DNA of 64,000 nt from UBA1181 sp045600225. Its GTDB lineage: Bacteria; Bacteroidota; Bacteroidia; Bacteroidales; Paludibacteraceae. The stretch lies in NCBI GenBank assembly GCA_045600225.1, contig JAZRXL010000004.1:1-64000 (forward strand), written 5' to 3'. Of the stretch, positions 10,001 through 25,000 are shown in pieces. Made by a program: the position numbers and the translations under genes. Below the pieces are notes generated by a model. The model was not told where the DNA came from and searched no databases. It saw only the letters and a program-made list of their open reading frames with translations. The first letter of the stretch is position 1; each line of letters starts with the position of its first letter.

Positions 10001-13000
10001 GAAGTTTCACCGATACATCCGTGCTCATCAGTACCTTTGACTGAGTATTTGGTCATTGAGGTTAGAGTAGGAGTCTTGAAGTCAGCTCCGTTCTCAGTTG
10101 CCTCGTTCCAGCGGAATGTTACGTCATTTTCGCTGTATGCGTGAAGAACAGCGGTATCGCCATAGCAGATTGCGGTGTCTTTAGAAGTAATGATTGGTAA
10201 CTCATACATCTCGACATAGATGGTGTCTTTTGTAGAACATTGAGTCTTGCTTGTTGAAGTAGCCTCCACAATGAAACGCGTATTGTTTGTTGTGATAACT
10301 TCTTGAACATAACGCTCTGTTCTATTATCTCTATCCCATTTATAAGTTGCATCGATATCAGTCTTAACCTCTATATATGCCTGTGTGTTGTAACATACAG
10401 CTTTATCGGCTCTTGCTATAGAGATGACCGGATAAGGATTTGCTTGGATAGAGTGTGTGGCTGTTTCTTCGCAAGCCAAGCCATCTCTTGTGATACCCCT
10501 TACGATTAATGAAGTGTCTTGTGTAATATTAATCTTCAAAGGTTCACTACCCATTGTCGTACCGATCGAATCGTTGTGAGAGTTATACCAGATGTATCTC
10601 AACTGGTCGTTGGTAGCATTCAATGTCGCTTCGTTGTTGACACAAATTTCTGATATACCTTCGATAGAGAATGTAGGACGCTCTTGTAATAGAACGGTCA
10701 TTGTATCCTTGTTCTCACATCCGAATGTGTCTTTACCAAACAATGTGTATTTGGTTGGTTTGATAGGGTATACAAGATATATGCTATCATTTTCCTTATA
10801 AGCATTATTATCCCATTTGTAAGACCATCCCTTAGTAGGTTGACTAACCATTAATTCTATCGAATTGTCTCTACAAATAACGGTTGGGTGAGAACCTTCA
10901 ATCTTGATGTTAGGTAATTGTCTTGTGTAGATCTTGAATGAAGAGTCTGCAGGACAACCATCCATAATACCAGTTACGTTGAATGACTCGTATTCGGTTT
11001 CAAGACCAGGTGTTGTGTAACTGCTATTGTTAGATAAAACTTCTCCGTTAGAAGACCAGGTATATCGAACTAGTGGGTTCAAACCTGCCATCGTTGCGGT
11101 CTTGCCGAAGCAGACTGCGGAATCGAATGTTAACTGTAATGCAGGACTTGGCTTTGCCTTTATCTTTACGATTGTACTGTCAACACAACCCATCTCTGAT
11201 TTAGCGTAGATCACGAACTTGCTTGTATCTGGATAACTTCCCATAGTGTATTCGTGGAAGAATACGCTTTCGTAGGTGTCGCCATGATCTTCCCAACTAT
11301 AGGTTAAGGTGTCTACTTCTGTTGAGATTGTCACAATTTGATTTTCACATGCATTCTTGTCTGCCTTCAAATTGATTTGAGGAAGAGGTTTGACATTGAC
11401 AGTTGCAACAGCAGAGTTGAAACAATGGATGTCGTTAGAAGCTGTTACCTTATATGTGCTGGTGATCTTAGGACTGACAACCAACTTGTTGCTAGTAGAA
11501 GATTCTATTGTTGATTGAGTTGTCAGGTTCTCCCAAGTGTACGAAACCAAACCTTCATTAGTAACCAATTCAACTTCATCGTTGTAGCAGATGGATACAT
11601 TTTCAAGTTTTACGATAGGCAATAGTATACCTTTCACATTTAGTATTTGTTCGCTTGTACATCCATTCTTTGTTGCAAACAAGTGGAACTCGCTATTGTC
11701 ACGACGGATTTCGTGGTATAGTCTGCTAGTTTCCGAGACTACAGCTTCTCTGTATTTCCAACGATAACTTTCTGCATCACCACTTGCAATAATAGTTGCG
11801 TAATTAGTTTTGCAGACAACAGAATCCATCTTGATTATGTTGACAATTGGATTAGGTTTCATCTTCACCTCAAATGATACTGTAGTGTCACAATGTAGGT
11901 CTGTGTTATCATATGCAGTTACATAGATAATCGTATCTTTTGTGATTTGGATATTCAATTTATCATCTGATCCTAACGACTCGTTCTGCTTGTTCTTCCA
12001 TTCGTAAGTGTATGAGCTACCTGCAAGGTTCGGAGTGGCTGTAAGCGTTGTGCTCAAACCTTCGCAGACCTCATTGTCACCCTCGATATGGAGTTTAGGA
12101 CGGTATTGTAGTTTTACAATAATATTATCTGTGTTAACGCATCCATTGCTATCTTTGCCCCATAATGAGTGAACCTCACCGTTAGAAGTTGGTTTGAATT
12201 CATAAGTTGTAGCAGTCTCTCCTGGCTTGTTATCCCATTTATAATTGTCGATATCAGAACCGGAAGCGTAAAGTGTTATATTGCTATTGTTACAAGTGAT
12301 AGCATATTCATCTCCATTGTTGATTAGGATGTTTGGTAATTCATAAATGTCTATATCTTTTGTTTGGATAGTAGAACATCCCTCTTTGGTTCCAGTAACC
12401 GTGAAGGTTGTTTTGCTTGTGATGATTTCAGATGAGAAAGTAGAGCCTTGTCTGCTTTCGTCATTATTCCATACATAAGATGTTTGATATGATGACAATG
12501 CATCTGCAGCATCCTTAACCGATAGGGTGGTTGCTGTACCATAACATACATAATCAGCTGCTGTAATGTTCAAATCTGGATTTGGTTTCTTAACTAATGA
12601 GTAAGAAACAGGGTTAGATTCACAGCCTTTATTGTTCTTTGCAATAACTGTGTGAGAAGCATCAGCAGTGACTACTTCTGTAGTATACTCGTAGTTATTT
12701 GTTCCATAACCATTGCCCCAGTTATATGACAATAGAGGATCTGAAGCAGTGATGGTTGTTGAGGCTCCGTCGCACACTCTTGTTACAGCAGGAACTGTGA
12801 ATGTAGGAAGTGAATTAACAACAACTGTTATCTTTTCACTGTTTTTACATCCATTGACATCTGTTCCTTCTACTACAAATGTTGTTTCGTCTGCTGGAGC
12901 TTTTGTAATGCTAGATGTATTACCGTCTGCAATGTTCTCCCACAAATATGTACTTGCGCCATTGGCAGTTAATGTAATTTCATCATTGTAACAGATCTCT

Positions 13001-16000
13001 GTTGTTTTCTCACCTGTTTGTGTATTAGCGCCATTGTCTGTTGTGATGTAGATTTGTGGCAACTCATAGATGCCAATTGTAATGGCCTTTTTGGTCGTAC
13101 ATCCGTTTGTAGTACCATATACATAGAATGTCTTCTCCTCAGTCATCATCTCAGAAAGATTTGCTGATAGGGAAGATGTGTGATCCCATCTCCAAGTGGT
13201 AGCACCAGATACTGACATGGTAGCAGAAGTTCCTTCACAGACCTTGGTAGGAGCAGTAACCAATATGGTTGGATTTTCCTTCTTCGTTATCTTGATTGTT
13301 TTCTCTGCTTCACAATCATCTGCGTTGGTAACAACAATCTTCACATCCATATCATTGTTGATAACAGGAGTGAACGAGTTGGTAGTTGAAATTGTTTCAT
13401 TCTTTCCTCCTGTAATATCAATCCATTCAACACTCTTAATGTTGCTTCCTCCAGAAATAGACAAGTTGGCATTTGTTCCTTCACAATAACTCAAATCGCC
13501 ATCCACCTCAAAGTTAGGGTTGTCTTTACCGTTCAACTTAAAGGTTGCTGTGGTAGCACACCTATTAGGCGTTTCGCTTGTGTTTGTAGCTGTTACACTA
13601 TATTCTGCGTATTCACCAGTAGGTGCTTTGACTGTGATTGATAATCCTGTCTCACCAGTACTCCAAACGAAGTCACTGTTAGATAGAGTCATTCCAGAAG
13701 TCTCTGAAACTGTAAGTTCTGTGTCTGCATCTTTACAGATGAATGCAGGACCGTCAATCTTTAATACAGGAAGAGCGTGAACTGTTACTTGGTACTCTTT
13801 TGATTGAGTACAATTTAAGACTCCTGTGTTGGATGCGTATTGGTTGATACCTGTAATCTTGTAGGAGTATGGAGTAGAAGAGTTGTTTTGACTCACTCCT
13901 TCTGTCCAAGAAGTCAAAGTGCTTCTTGATCCATCAGGCCAGATGTATAGGTCTGCATCATTGCTGGCATTAGCTTTGAATGTGACTTTTTCTCCCTCAC
14001 AGATATTGTCATCCCATTCGAAGTTGATGTTTGGATTTTCTTTACCTGCGATGGTTATGCTTGTTTGGTCTTCACAGGTCAAGTCATCTGTTACTTTCAC
14101 CTTCGTTTGTAGAGTGTACACATTGCTTGCTTCTGATATTACCGAGTTAAATGAGTTATTTCCATTAACACCATTCCAGATGTAGGTGTCAGGAATTGCA
14201 TTTGTTGCGGGTACAGCCTTGATGGTTATTGAACTATCCAAACAAGCAACATTTGATGTCTCAAGTTTAACAGATGGTTTCTCGCTTACATTTACGGTGA
14301 ACGTATTCTTAGAGCGACAAACAAAGTTGTCTGTTACCTCCAATGTAAATACTGTAGTTGTTTTTGGAGATACAGTGATTGAACTCTCGGTCTCGTTGTT
14401 ACTCCAGAAGTATTTGTAGTTCTCGTTTTCTGTTGCATTCAGCTCAATATTATCACTGACACAAATGTAGACGGAACCATTGTCCTCTCCGTTAATGTGA
14501 AGTTCAGGAAGCTCGTGAACCACAATTTGTATAGTTGTGTCGGTAGGACATCCATTCAAAGTACCTTTAATCTTGTATGTGGCAGTCTGACTTGGGCTAA
14601 GTTCTCTTTGATTCTTCTTGATAGAAGATTGAACTGTTGCTTCTGAATCGTAGTACCACTCGTAGTTTTCATCGCTAGCTCCTGCACCGGAAATAGTGAT
14701 GATTGTTTTATCTCCCTTACAGATGTCTCGTTTTCCTGATATGAATAGGGAAGGATTCTCTTTCTTGTTGACAGTGTATGTCTTAGATGTGCCTTCACAT
14801 AGGTAATCATCCTTTCCGACAACAGTAAAGTCTTCATTCTTGGTGATTGTTGGATGGATTGTTACATCTGTCTCTCCTGTGCTCCATACATATGTTGTTG
14901 CGCCAGATGCGGTAAGTGTAGCCTCGAATCCATCACATACACTGTTGTCTCCAGAGATTAAGATGGTTGGGTTAGGTCTTACTGAAACTCGTACTGTGTC
15001 TTTTGCCTTACACATGTGCTCGTCTGTAACCTCAACGATGAATGAGTAAGGAGTGTTGGTATTGGTCAACTCTAATGATGTTGGAGTTGCAGAAGATCTC
15101 TCTTCTTCTGCGATGTAATTACTCTTCCAAGCGTAAGAAGGAGTGCCGTATCCGTTTGTTACTGTTGCAGATAGCTCTGCTGTCTTTTTGTAACATATGA
15201 TGTTATCATCTTTCGGATCATTTGTAATGTCAGCCTTAACGATTGGAAGTTCGTAGAAGTTGGTTGTGACAATTTCTCTTCCTAAACATCCGTCCTTGGT
15301 TGCAATCACCTCATAAGAATGAGACTTGTCAACCTTTTGTGTTGTTGAACTTAAGAAACTGATAGTATCTCCGTTCTCTACCCAACTGAATGAAGATGAA
15401 GGTAGGTTGGAAGATGCGGTCAATGTCACATAATCGTTTTGACATACGGTATTGTTACCAGCAATTGTAATTACTGGATTAGGTTTTGCGTTGATAGTAA
15501 ATACTGCCGTGTTGTGACAGTTTAATGTAGAACCGTCGTGGCAGGTAACAGTATATTCATTGATGTCATTGCTTATTGTAACATCAATAGATTCACCTTC
15601 TCCAGATGGAACCCAAGCATATGTATAGTTTGGATTGTAATTCTTGATGGATAGTGTAGTAGTGGAGTCGGAACAAACCTTGTCATCTCCTGCAATAGCA
15701 ACTTCAGGAAGTGCCTTTACCTTAATGGTATGCCATGCAGTATCACTACACTGTGTATTGTTATCCTTTCCTACAACATAGTATTTAGTGTCGACATAAG
15801 GCGTAACCGTATTGCTCTCTCCTGTAGCACGGTTGTTCCATGCGAACTGAGCGGTTACCTCTTGTCCCTCAAATTTTGCATTTGCCACCAACTCTTTCGA
15901 ATCCTTGAAACATATCTCTGAAGTTCCATTCTTTTCTCCGTTGATTGTAATCTCTGGAAGACCTTTGGCATTAATAATAATGGTTTCAATCGTTTCGCAA

Positions 16001-19000
16001 TTTTCAGAAGAAACAATCTTTACATCATATTTGTTTTCTCCAAGTTTTGTTGGCTTTAATACTACGCTATTAACAGATGTGGTTGAGAACGCATCACCTT
16101 GCTTCATGTAATTCTTACCACCCGTATTTCCTACGATAGCAATCTCCGTTGATCCACCTAGACAAACAGAAGTCTCTCCCTTGAATGTAATGTTAGGTAA
16201 AGGTTTCGCTGTGATTGTTACGTCTTGTTCCTTAGAGCAAGAAGTTGTTCCGTTGCTTACCTTTACTGTATAAGTTACATCAGATTCAATTTTTGGAGTG
16301 AATGGATCTGAGCTCTTTCCTGTTTGAAGAGGCGTCGTTTCACCCTTTAGATACCATTCAACAAGGTAATCACCTTTAACTGTAAGATTTGCATTTGTGT
16401 TAGGACATACACTTCTTTCTCCAAGAACTTCGATAGTAGGAAGTTCGTTAACGTTGATTGTTATTGATTCTCTGTTGATACACTTCTTCTCGTCTTCTAC
16501 AGTTGCCAAGTAGTTGCGCTCACCAGTTTGTGTTGGTTTAATTACTAATGAACCATCACCTTGCTTGAACATACTGCTACCATCTTTATCTGTAGACCAA
16601 GCAATTGAAATAGAACCATTGACAGAGCTTGCATTTGCAGTTAACTTCTTTGATTCATTCAAACATAACTCAGTTCCATTAGGATCAGTAGAGATAGATG
16701 TTATAGCAGGAAGATCATAGAATGATGCAGTTCCTGTAACTGTAGATTCACAGTGACCTAATGTACCAGTTACTGTATATTCAACTTCACTATTTAATTC
16801 TGTCTCATCGTGGTATGTTCCTCCTTGTTGTGTGTTGCCATCCCAAGCCCAGTTGTAAGTAGTTCCATAAGCTTCGTTTTGCAAAACTACATTTGCTCTG
16901 GAAGGATTTCCTTTACATACTGTAGGAATGTTAAGCGTGAACTTTGGAACAAGAGCCTTGGTTACATCGTATTGCGCAGTGTTCTCACAAACTAATAGAA
17001 GTCCTTGTGGAGTAGTGTGAGATTCTTTAGCTGTTACAGTGAATGATTGATTCTCGGTAATTGTTGGTTTGATAATACCACCATTGTCTCCGAATGAAGA
17101 CAAGTTGTTTCCATTGCTTTCCCATGTGAATACAAGACCTGATTTTCCTTTTGCTTCTAGTTCGATCTCGCTGTTCTCACAGGCTGTGTGGTCATCAGTC
17201 CAAGAGATGTTATTTCTTGTGATTGCCACATTTGGTTTGTCATAGGCTGTAACTTCAATAGAACTTGTATTTCTACAGTTGTTGTTATCGACACCTTCTA
17301 CATAGTAAACTCCACCTTTTGTGATATCAATTGGGTTAGCACCCTCAGCATAACCTGTCCAACGGAACGATTGAATGTTTGTTCCCTTAGCTTCCAATGT
17401 CGATTGAGTTCCTTGACATAAGTTGTCTCCTTCGATTGAAATGATAGGAAGTGCGTTAACGGTTACATTGATGATCTCCTCTCCAACACAACCTTCTTGA
17501 GTAGTACCTGTCACTTTCAACTTTTGGATACCAACCAGGCTTGCATCTGGAGAATAAGTGTAATCCAAGTATCCCGCTACACCTTGTTCCCAAGTGATGG
17601 ATACATTAGCGCCACCAGTTGCAGAAAGTTTCAACGAAGAGTTGACACAAACCTTTCTGTCGTCCGCGGAAGGGGTTACAGTCAATGTTGGCTTCTTAAT
17701 AACTGAAACGTCAAATTTGTCAGATTGTGACATACATTGGTTGTCGTCATCACCTTGAACATATACATTGAAGTTCTCCTTGCAATTGCTGATTGTAACA
17801 TTTGAGTTGTTTTCTCCGTATACTACATCAGAGGCCAATGGTTGAGGATCGATAAACCACGTTAGGTTTGAACCTCCTTGTGCATCCAATGTGATCGCAC
17901 CGTCTTCACATACCTTATGATTTCCGCTAATGATAATAGGAGTAGGAGTCTTGATGATTACTGTGTGAGTAGCGGTACTAGTACATCCTGCAGCGTTTGT
18001 GGCTGTTACTTGATAAGTTGTTTGGTTATTAGGATGGTCTGTTAATGTGTTATTGTTTGAAACTGTACCTGCACTCCATGACCAATCGAAGTCATCTGCA
18101 GAGGTCTTAGGGTCTTTTGCGATAATTGAGATTTCATTGTCATTAGCACAGACGGCGAAGCTTCCTCCATTAGCAAGAATGTTGCCATTCACATCTTCCA
18201 ATTGAATTTCTGGCAATTCATTTGGTGTGATAGTAACAGACTCTTCTTGAGACCAACAACCATCCAAATATGCTTTGTATTTGAATGTTGTCGTTTCTGT
18301 TATAGAGGCGTCGCTTGTCCATGAAGTATTCGTTTCATCTCCATTAGGCCATTGGTAATAGTCTGCTTTGCTATTACCTCTATCCACTGATAAGATAGCT
18401 TTCTTACCATAACAAACGGAAGGTGTCTTGATGGCTGTTGTAGGCAATGGCTTTGCTGTAATTGTTTTTGTACCTGTGTTCGAACATTTAGTTGAGTTGT
18501 CAGTAGCAGTCAACACATATGTTTTTGTTTCAGCCAAATCAGTGGTAAAGTCTTTTGCTGTTTCTGAAGGGTAGTAGTTGATTTGGTTATCGGTGTCTAC
18601 ATAACCCCATTTGTAAGACTTATAACTATTGTTTGCTGAGATAGTAATGTTCTCATTTGTACAATAGTCGGATGCGGCATCGATTTGTACGTTAGGAAGA
18701 TCGTTTACATATACCTTAAACTCAGCTTTGCTCTTACATTTTGTTGTGCCGTCAGTAACATAGATGGTATATGTTTGAGCTGCTTTTGTTGCAGCTTTCA
18801 CATCAATGGTGTTATCATCATCTTTTGTACTCCATGAGTATTCTGGATTTTGAGCATTGGTATAAGCGGTTAGTGTTGTTTGGTCGCCAAGGCATATGGT
18901 CGTGTCATTTTCATGACCTTCGATATCCTTAATCTTTACATTAGGAAGTTGATTTACGATGACAGGGACTTCGAAAGTTGCGGAACATGCACCTGAGGTG

Positions 19001-22000
19001 GCAACTCCTCTATATGTAGTGTTCTCTGTAAGAATCTCTGTTCTTGAACTTCCTGTGTATCCATCTTCCCATGTATATTGGTCTGCACCTGAAAGTTTAA
19101 TTGTTCCCTCAGTACCATCATTACATCTATTAGTATCTCCCAATGGGATAATGGTAGGCTTGTCTGTTTTTACGATAGTATAAGCGATCTCTCGGCTACA
19201 TCCTACTGCATTGGTTGCTTTTAGGTATACTGTAAACGATGGATCTGTAGCCTCTGTTATGTTAAACGACACCTCTTCACCAGTTGCAAAAGATGTTCTG
19301 TTCTTAACACTTTCTGGATCCTTGTACCATGTGTATGTGTTAAGTCCGGTTGTGTTAAGTACGGATGCCTTAAGTTTTACAGAGTTGCCTACACAAGCTG
19401 CACCAACTTGCTCGATCTGAGGATTAGGCAAGTAGTTAACAGTTACAATCACGCTCTTTTGTGCTTCACATTCAGTTGTGTTGTTTTTTGCAACAGCAGT
19501 GTATGTTGTTGTAGCTGTGGGATTTACGGAGATAGTACCATTGGTGTGTGCTATGGTGCCCTTCTTATCCTTCCATACAATGGTAAATATGTCGGAGTTT
19601 GTTGCAGAAAGTGTAACTTCTTCTCCACTACATATTGTTGTATTGTCAGAAACCTTGAATGAAGGCAATTCATTAACTTTTGCAGTTAATTCTTCTGTTG
19701 CTGTACAGCCCTCTTTTGAAGTGGCGTTTACGGTATAAATATAATTCTCATTCAGTGTGTGTGCAACAGAGGTTGCATTGCTCAAGTTTCCTATTTCAAT
19801 TTTTGGCGTTGATTCTTTTGCCCAACTCCAGCTATATTGAGTGTTAGGTGTTCTGTTCAACAAAGAGATCGTGCTTGTGAAGCCTGCACATACTGGGTTG
19901 TGAGAGAACTCAATGTTTGGTTTGACATTTACGGTTACTGCGTAAGTCGCAGACGCAGAACATTGGGTTGCGTCATCCTCACCGGTTACTTTATAGTATG
20001 TAGTACTTGAAACACTGTTCTTTTCGTATGTGTCAGATGTTGTTGGAGTTAGATCTTGATATGCAGATCCATCCGTACTACTATACCATTTGTAGGTTGA
20101 AGCACCTTTTGCTTTTAGGGTTAATACGTCATTTTCGCAAAGAGCACTCTTTCCTACAGTCTCGTCGTTAATCTTGACGATAGGCTTTTTGTTGATGATG
20201 ACTTTAAATGATTTATTTGCGGAACAGTGTGCGCCTCCTACTGCAATTGCTTTGACAGTATAGGTGTTTGTTCCTGTTGTCTTAGGCGTTTCTGTAATGC
20301 TATTGTCTGTTCCTCCAATATTCCAAGATAAGGTTGTCGGAACATCTGTGCTTGCTCCAATAGTTGAGGTCTCACCTAAACAAATCTGACTCTCGTCAGC
20401 ATTGCCTGTTGGGCGACCAGCTGCGCTTGCATCGAATGTAATGACTGGAGCCGCATTTACTTTGACTTTAACTGTTGTATCTTTTGGACATCCGTTGTAA
20501 TATGCTGTAATATCATATTCTGCATATCCATCAGCAGTTGTAGCATGGATGTTTTTCAATGTTCTAGAAGAACCAGTCGTTGCATTGTTATCTTTCCAGT
20601 GAACAGAGGTTGCTCCCTTGATAGTGATAGGGAAGTCTTCTCCTTCGCAAACCTCTGGAGAACCCCAATCCACAACAACTTCTTCTTTTACATCAACTGT
20701 CCATAGGGAAGGCAATCCCTTACAGTTGTTCTCGTCGGTACCAGAGACTGCGAATGTGGTTGAAGATGTAAGTTTTCCAACATACTGCGAATTGTCGGCT
20801 TGCGTTACATCCGTAGTTCCTATTTTCCATTCGTAAGTTGATGCACCAGAAGCATTGACTGTTGCAGTCGTATTGTAACATATGTTGTTGTCTCCACTTA
20901 AAGCAACTTCAGGCAAACCGTTAACGTTAACCTCCACTTTGCGTGTGGATTCACATTGTGTTGTGTTATCTTTTGCATTTACATAGTAGTATTGCATACC
21001 TACGGAAGTAGGGGTGATGTTTGCCACATTGTTGGTAGAAGTTAGTCCATTACCTGTTGTCCATGTATATGTAGCATCACTTTGACCATTTGCAGTTAGT
21101 TCGTCAGACTCCTTGAAACACATCTGGATAGGATCTTCTCCTGCATTGTTCTTGGATGTGATATTGATGATTGGTTTTGACGTGATGTATGCATGAACGA
21201 TGATAGGTTCAGAGGTACATTTGTTTTTTGTTCCAGTTACCTTATATACTCTTTCTGCAGTAAGTATCTCAGAATAGTTAGAACCTGTTGTTGTTTGCTC
21301 AACACCTTGTGCATCGGTCCATGTCCAAGTGTAATAATCAGCATCTCCTACCGCTTTTACGGTAGAGATTGCTCCTTCACAAGAATTAACATCGCTGGCA
21401 GTAATGACAGGGTATGGTTTTGTCTTTGTTGTGAATTTTGCAACACCAGGACATCCAGCATTGTTGTTTCCTTCTACAGTGTAGACGGTTAAGCTATGAA
21501 TAGTTGGAGAGTAGGTGTTGCCTGTTGCTTCGCTGATAACCGTACCATCTTTCTTCCATGTGTAGTTTGTGTTATCCAAACCTTTTGCGGAAAGTTCCAC
21601 CTCAGAATCAATACATACGGTTGTGTCACCTGCTGTTTGATTGTTAATGTATAGGATAGGATTCTCTTCTATTCTTATGTCGAAGTGAGCTGTATCGGTA
21701 CATTGGTTTTCGTCTGTTACTGTAACAATACATGTTGTAGGGCTTGAAGTTGGAGTAACCAATACCTCTTTTTCTGATGTAGAAGATATATTCCAAGAGT
21801 ATCCGTCCTGTAGCGTAGAGGTTGCAATCAATTTCAGACTGTTACCACGACATACATAATCTTTCCCATTCTCGCTACTTAGTGTAACGCTTGGATTGTC
21901 GTAAACTTTTACAGTGTGTTTCTTTGTTGTTGTACAACCGTTTCCTGTTATTTCTGCGGTGAATGTGAACTCTCCTGTTGATGTCAACTTGACTCTTCTT

Positions 22001-25000
22001 ACGTCGTCTGCAGTTGCTCTGTTATTACCAAAGTTGTTATCTGTCCAGTAGATAGTCTCAGTCCTTGAGGAAGAGGCCGTAAGTTCAATCGTACTGTTTA
22101 GACATGCAGTTAAAACACCAGTAATGGTTAAGTCTGGTGCGTCATTAACCTCAACAACATGGATTTCTTGCTCTGAAACACATCCATATTTATCTGTACC
22201 TTTTACCTTATATGTGGAAGAACCTGCAAGGTTGTTTAGGGTAATAGATTCAGTTGTTACGTTGTTGTTGCTTCCATCCTTGATGTAGCCATTACCTCCA
22301 TCTAACCATTCCCAATCATTAGGCTTCATGTTCTCATTTCCCTTGTTGGATGTTGCTGTCAATGTGACAGTGTTTTCTCCTGCGCATATAGATGATGGGT
22401 TTTGTGCAATAACTACCTTTGGTAGAGGAATCCATTCTACAGTTTTAGGGTCTGCTTCTACTTGACAACCATTAGGATCGAGGATTGTAAGTGTGAAGTT
22501 GGTGGTCTCACCAAGAGTCATGTTGTTTGTAACACTGCTGTTTCCACCTTGAGGTGCCCATGTGAATTTCTTTACATTGTCAGTTTGATCAATGCTATTC
22601 TCGTCCAAAACGATGGTTGATAGTACGATCGTTTGATCTTCACAGACGTGGTCCTCTCCCTTGATAGAAGCAGTGAAGATAGGATGTAAACTAATGTTCT
22701 TCGTTGATTCACCATTACATTCATAAGTTGAAGTGGCTACGGCTTTGAATGATGCATTGGCAGAAAGAGTACCTGTGTTTATATAACTCTTGTTTTCTCC
22801 ACTAATTAGTTCGTCATTAATATACCACTTCCATGATTTAATGATGACCTCATTTTCAGAGTTGCTTGCAGTAAGGTTTGTAGAGGTTCCTTGACAGATA
22901 GGTGAAATACCTTCTATTGCAACAACAGGTTTTGGTCTTGCTGTGATTGTTATTTCCGTTGATGCCTTACAAGTAGCACTCTCTTCAATTCCATTGAATG
23001 TAGCTCGGTTAACCTTCATTCCGGCAACCACAAATTTTTGTGTTTCGTTAATGATAGGGGCAATGAGATCACAACGGCCATTGCTTATGCATTCTTGATC
23101 ATTTCCATATTCATTACCTGCTAATTCTTGGATTGTGTACCATTGGTAAGAATCTCCATTTTGTGCTTTTAAATGAACTGTATCTCCCTTACAGATGTTG
23201 ATTGAAGTAGGGGTTTTTATTGAAATGTTTGGAAGGTCAACAACCTTAATCGTATAAGAAGAATCGTTTGAACATCCAAACTCATCTGTTCCAATAACAC
23301 TTAATGAGGTAATGTTACTGTTTGCAGTTGTTGTTAATACGCTTCCTTCATCACCATTACTCCATTGATAAGACACTCCACCATCGGCTCTCAATTCTAT
23401 TTGGTCGCCTTGACAGTAGATGTGTTTACCTGTTATCTCAATAATAGGAAGTTGCTTGATATCTATGCTAACTTCTTTCTCTGATGTACAGTTGTTTTCA
23501 GTACCTCTTACATATACAGTATATGAAGTGGCATTCTTGTTTATGTTGGTATTGGTATGTCTTGTTCCTGTTCCTAATTTTGTGCCACTTTGTTCCTTTC
23601 CGCTCCACCATTCATATGTAGCGGCACCATCAGCAGAGATGTCGACATTGTCTCCTTGACAGATTGGCTTTGCATCTGTGGTGATCTCTGGATATTGGTA
23701 AACAAGAACTGCTTTTGTCTTATAGCTGAAACAGTTGTTCTCGTTGTATGCTGTTACGGTAACAAGGGTTACATCAGAAAGTTTTGCATCTGTGGTACTG
23801 CTGTTTGGATGTGTGAATGTTGCCTCGCTATCGTCAGCACTCCATGAATATCTGTTAGCATTGTCTGAAACAGCTGTCAATGTTGTTGTACCACCAGCAC
23901 ATATAGGATCTCCTCCTTCAATGGTAAGGGTAGGTTTCTCACTTACCTTTACTGTGTAAGATGCATTTCCCGGACATCCACCAGTTTCTGCCGTTGCAAC
24001 TACATAATAAGTTTGGTCTGAGATAGGGGATACGGTTATTTTTGAGTCGTTCTTTCCCATACCAGTCCAACTCCAACTCTTGATCTTTGTAGTACTCTCT
24101 GCTTGAAGATCGGCAGTCTCACCTTTACAAATTACAGCGGGTCCGCTAATGGTCACTGTTGGCTGTTCGTTAAGTGTGATTTTCTTCGCGAAACTTCCGA
24201 GACATCCGTCTTTTGTACCATATACTATATAGGTAACCTCACCACAATTGCTACACGATGGTTTGTCGATTAGGGCATCTCCATCTTCAATGCGTCCTAA
24301 CAACTCTTCTTCTCCGTTCTTATATTTTCTTCCCCAATAGTAGGTTCCTTGGTCACCTCCTGTTGGTGCAATGGTGATTTGAGAACCTTCGCAGATAGCG
24401 TTTGGTCCCACTTGTCCAAGTGTTGGAGTTGGCTTAACGGTTACTTGTGTAAATATTGTATCAGAACAACCATTGTTGTCTGTACCTATTACATATATAG
24501 TAGTATCTTTTGTAATGATGATGTCTAATTTGTTTTTAGGCATATTGACATCAGGTGTGATGAAGTTTTTGGTTCCATTATGAATGGTATACCATTGGTA
24601 GGTCTCTAATCCTTCCTCTGCTATGATTGTATCCTTCTCATTCGGACATACTCTGGATTTTAGTGGAGTCACAGCGAAGTTTGGCTTGTTGTAGACTTCA
24701 ATAGTCTTACTCTGTGTTGCTTCACATATTCCGTTTGAAACCAATACAGAATATGAAGTTGTTGCAACAGGCGATGCGGTAAGGGTAGCAGTCGTCGTTT
24801 GTTTGACATCATTCCAACTGTATTTGTATTTTGATGGATCAATAGCAGTAGGGTATGTCTCTGTATCCTTTGCCGTTAGTGATATGCTGTTTCCTTTACA
24901 GATTCCATCCGGACCCTCAATCTCTATTTTAGGGTTCTTGTTGATGTCGAAATTGACATCTTGGATACTTGTACAGAACGTATCTGTATAGAATAGGTAT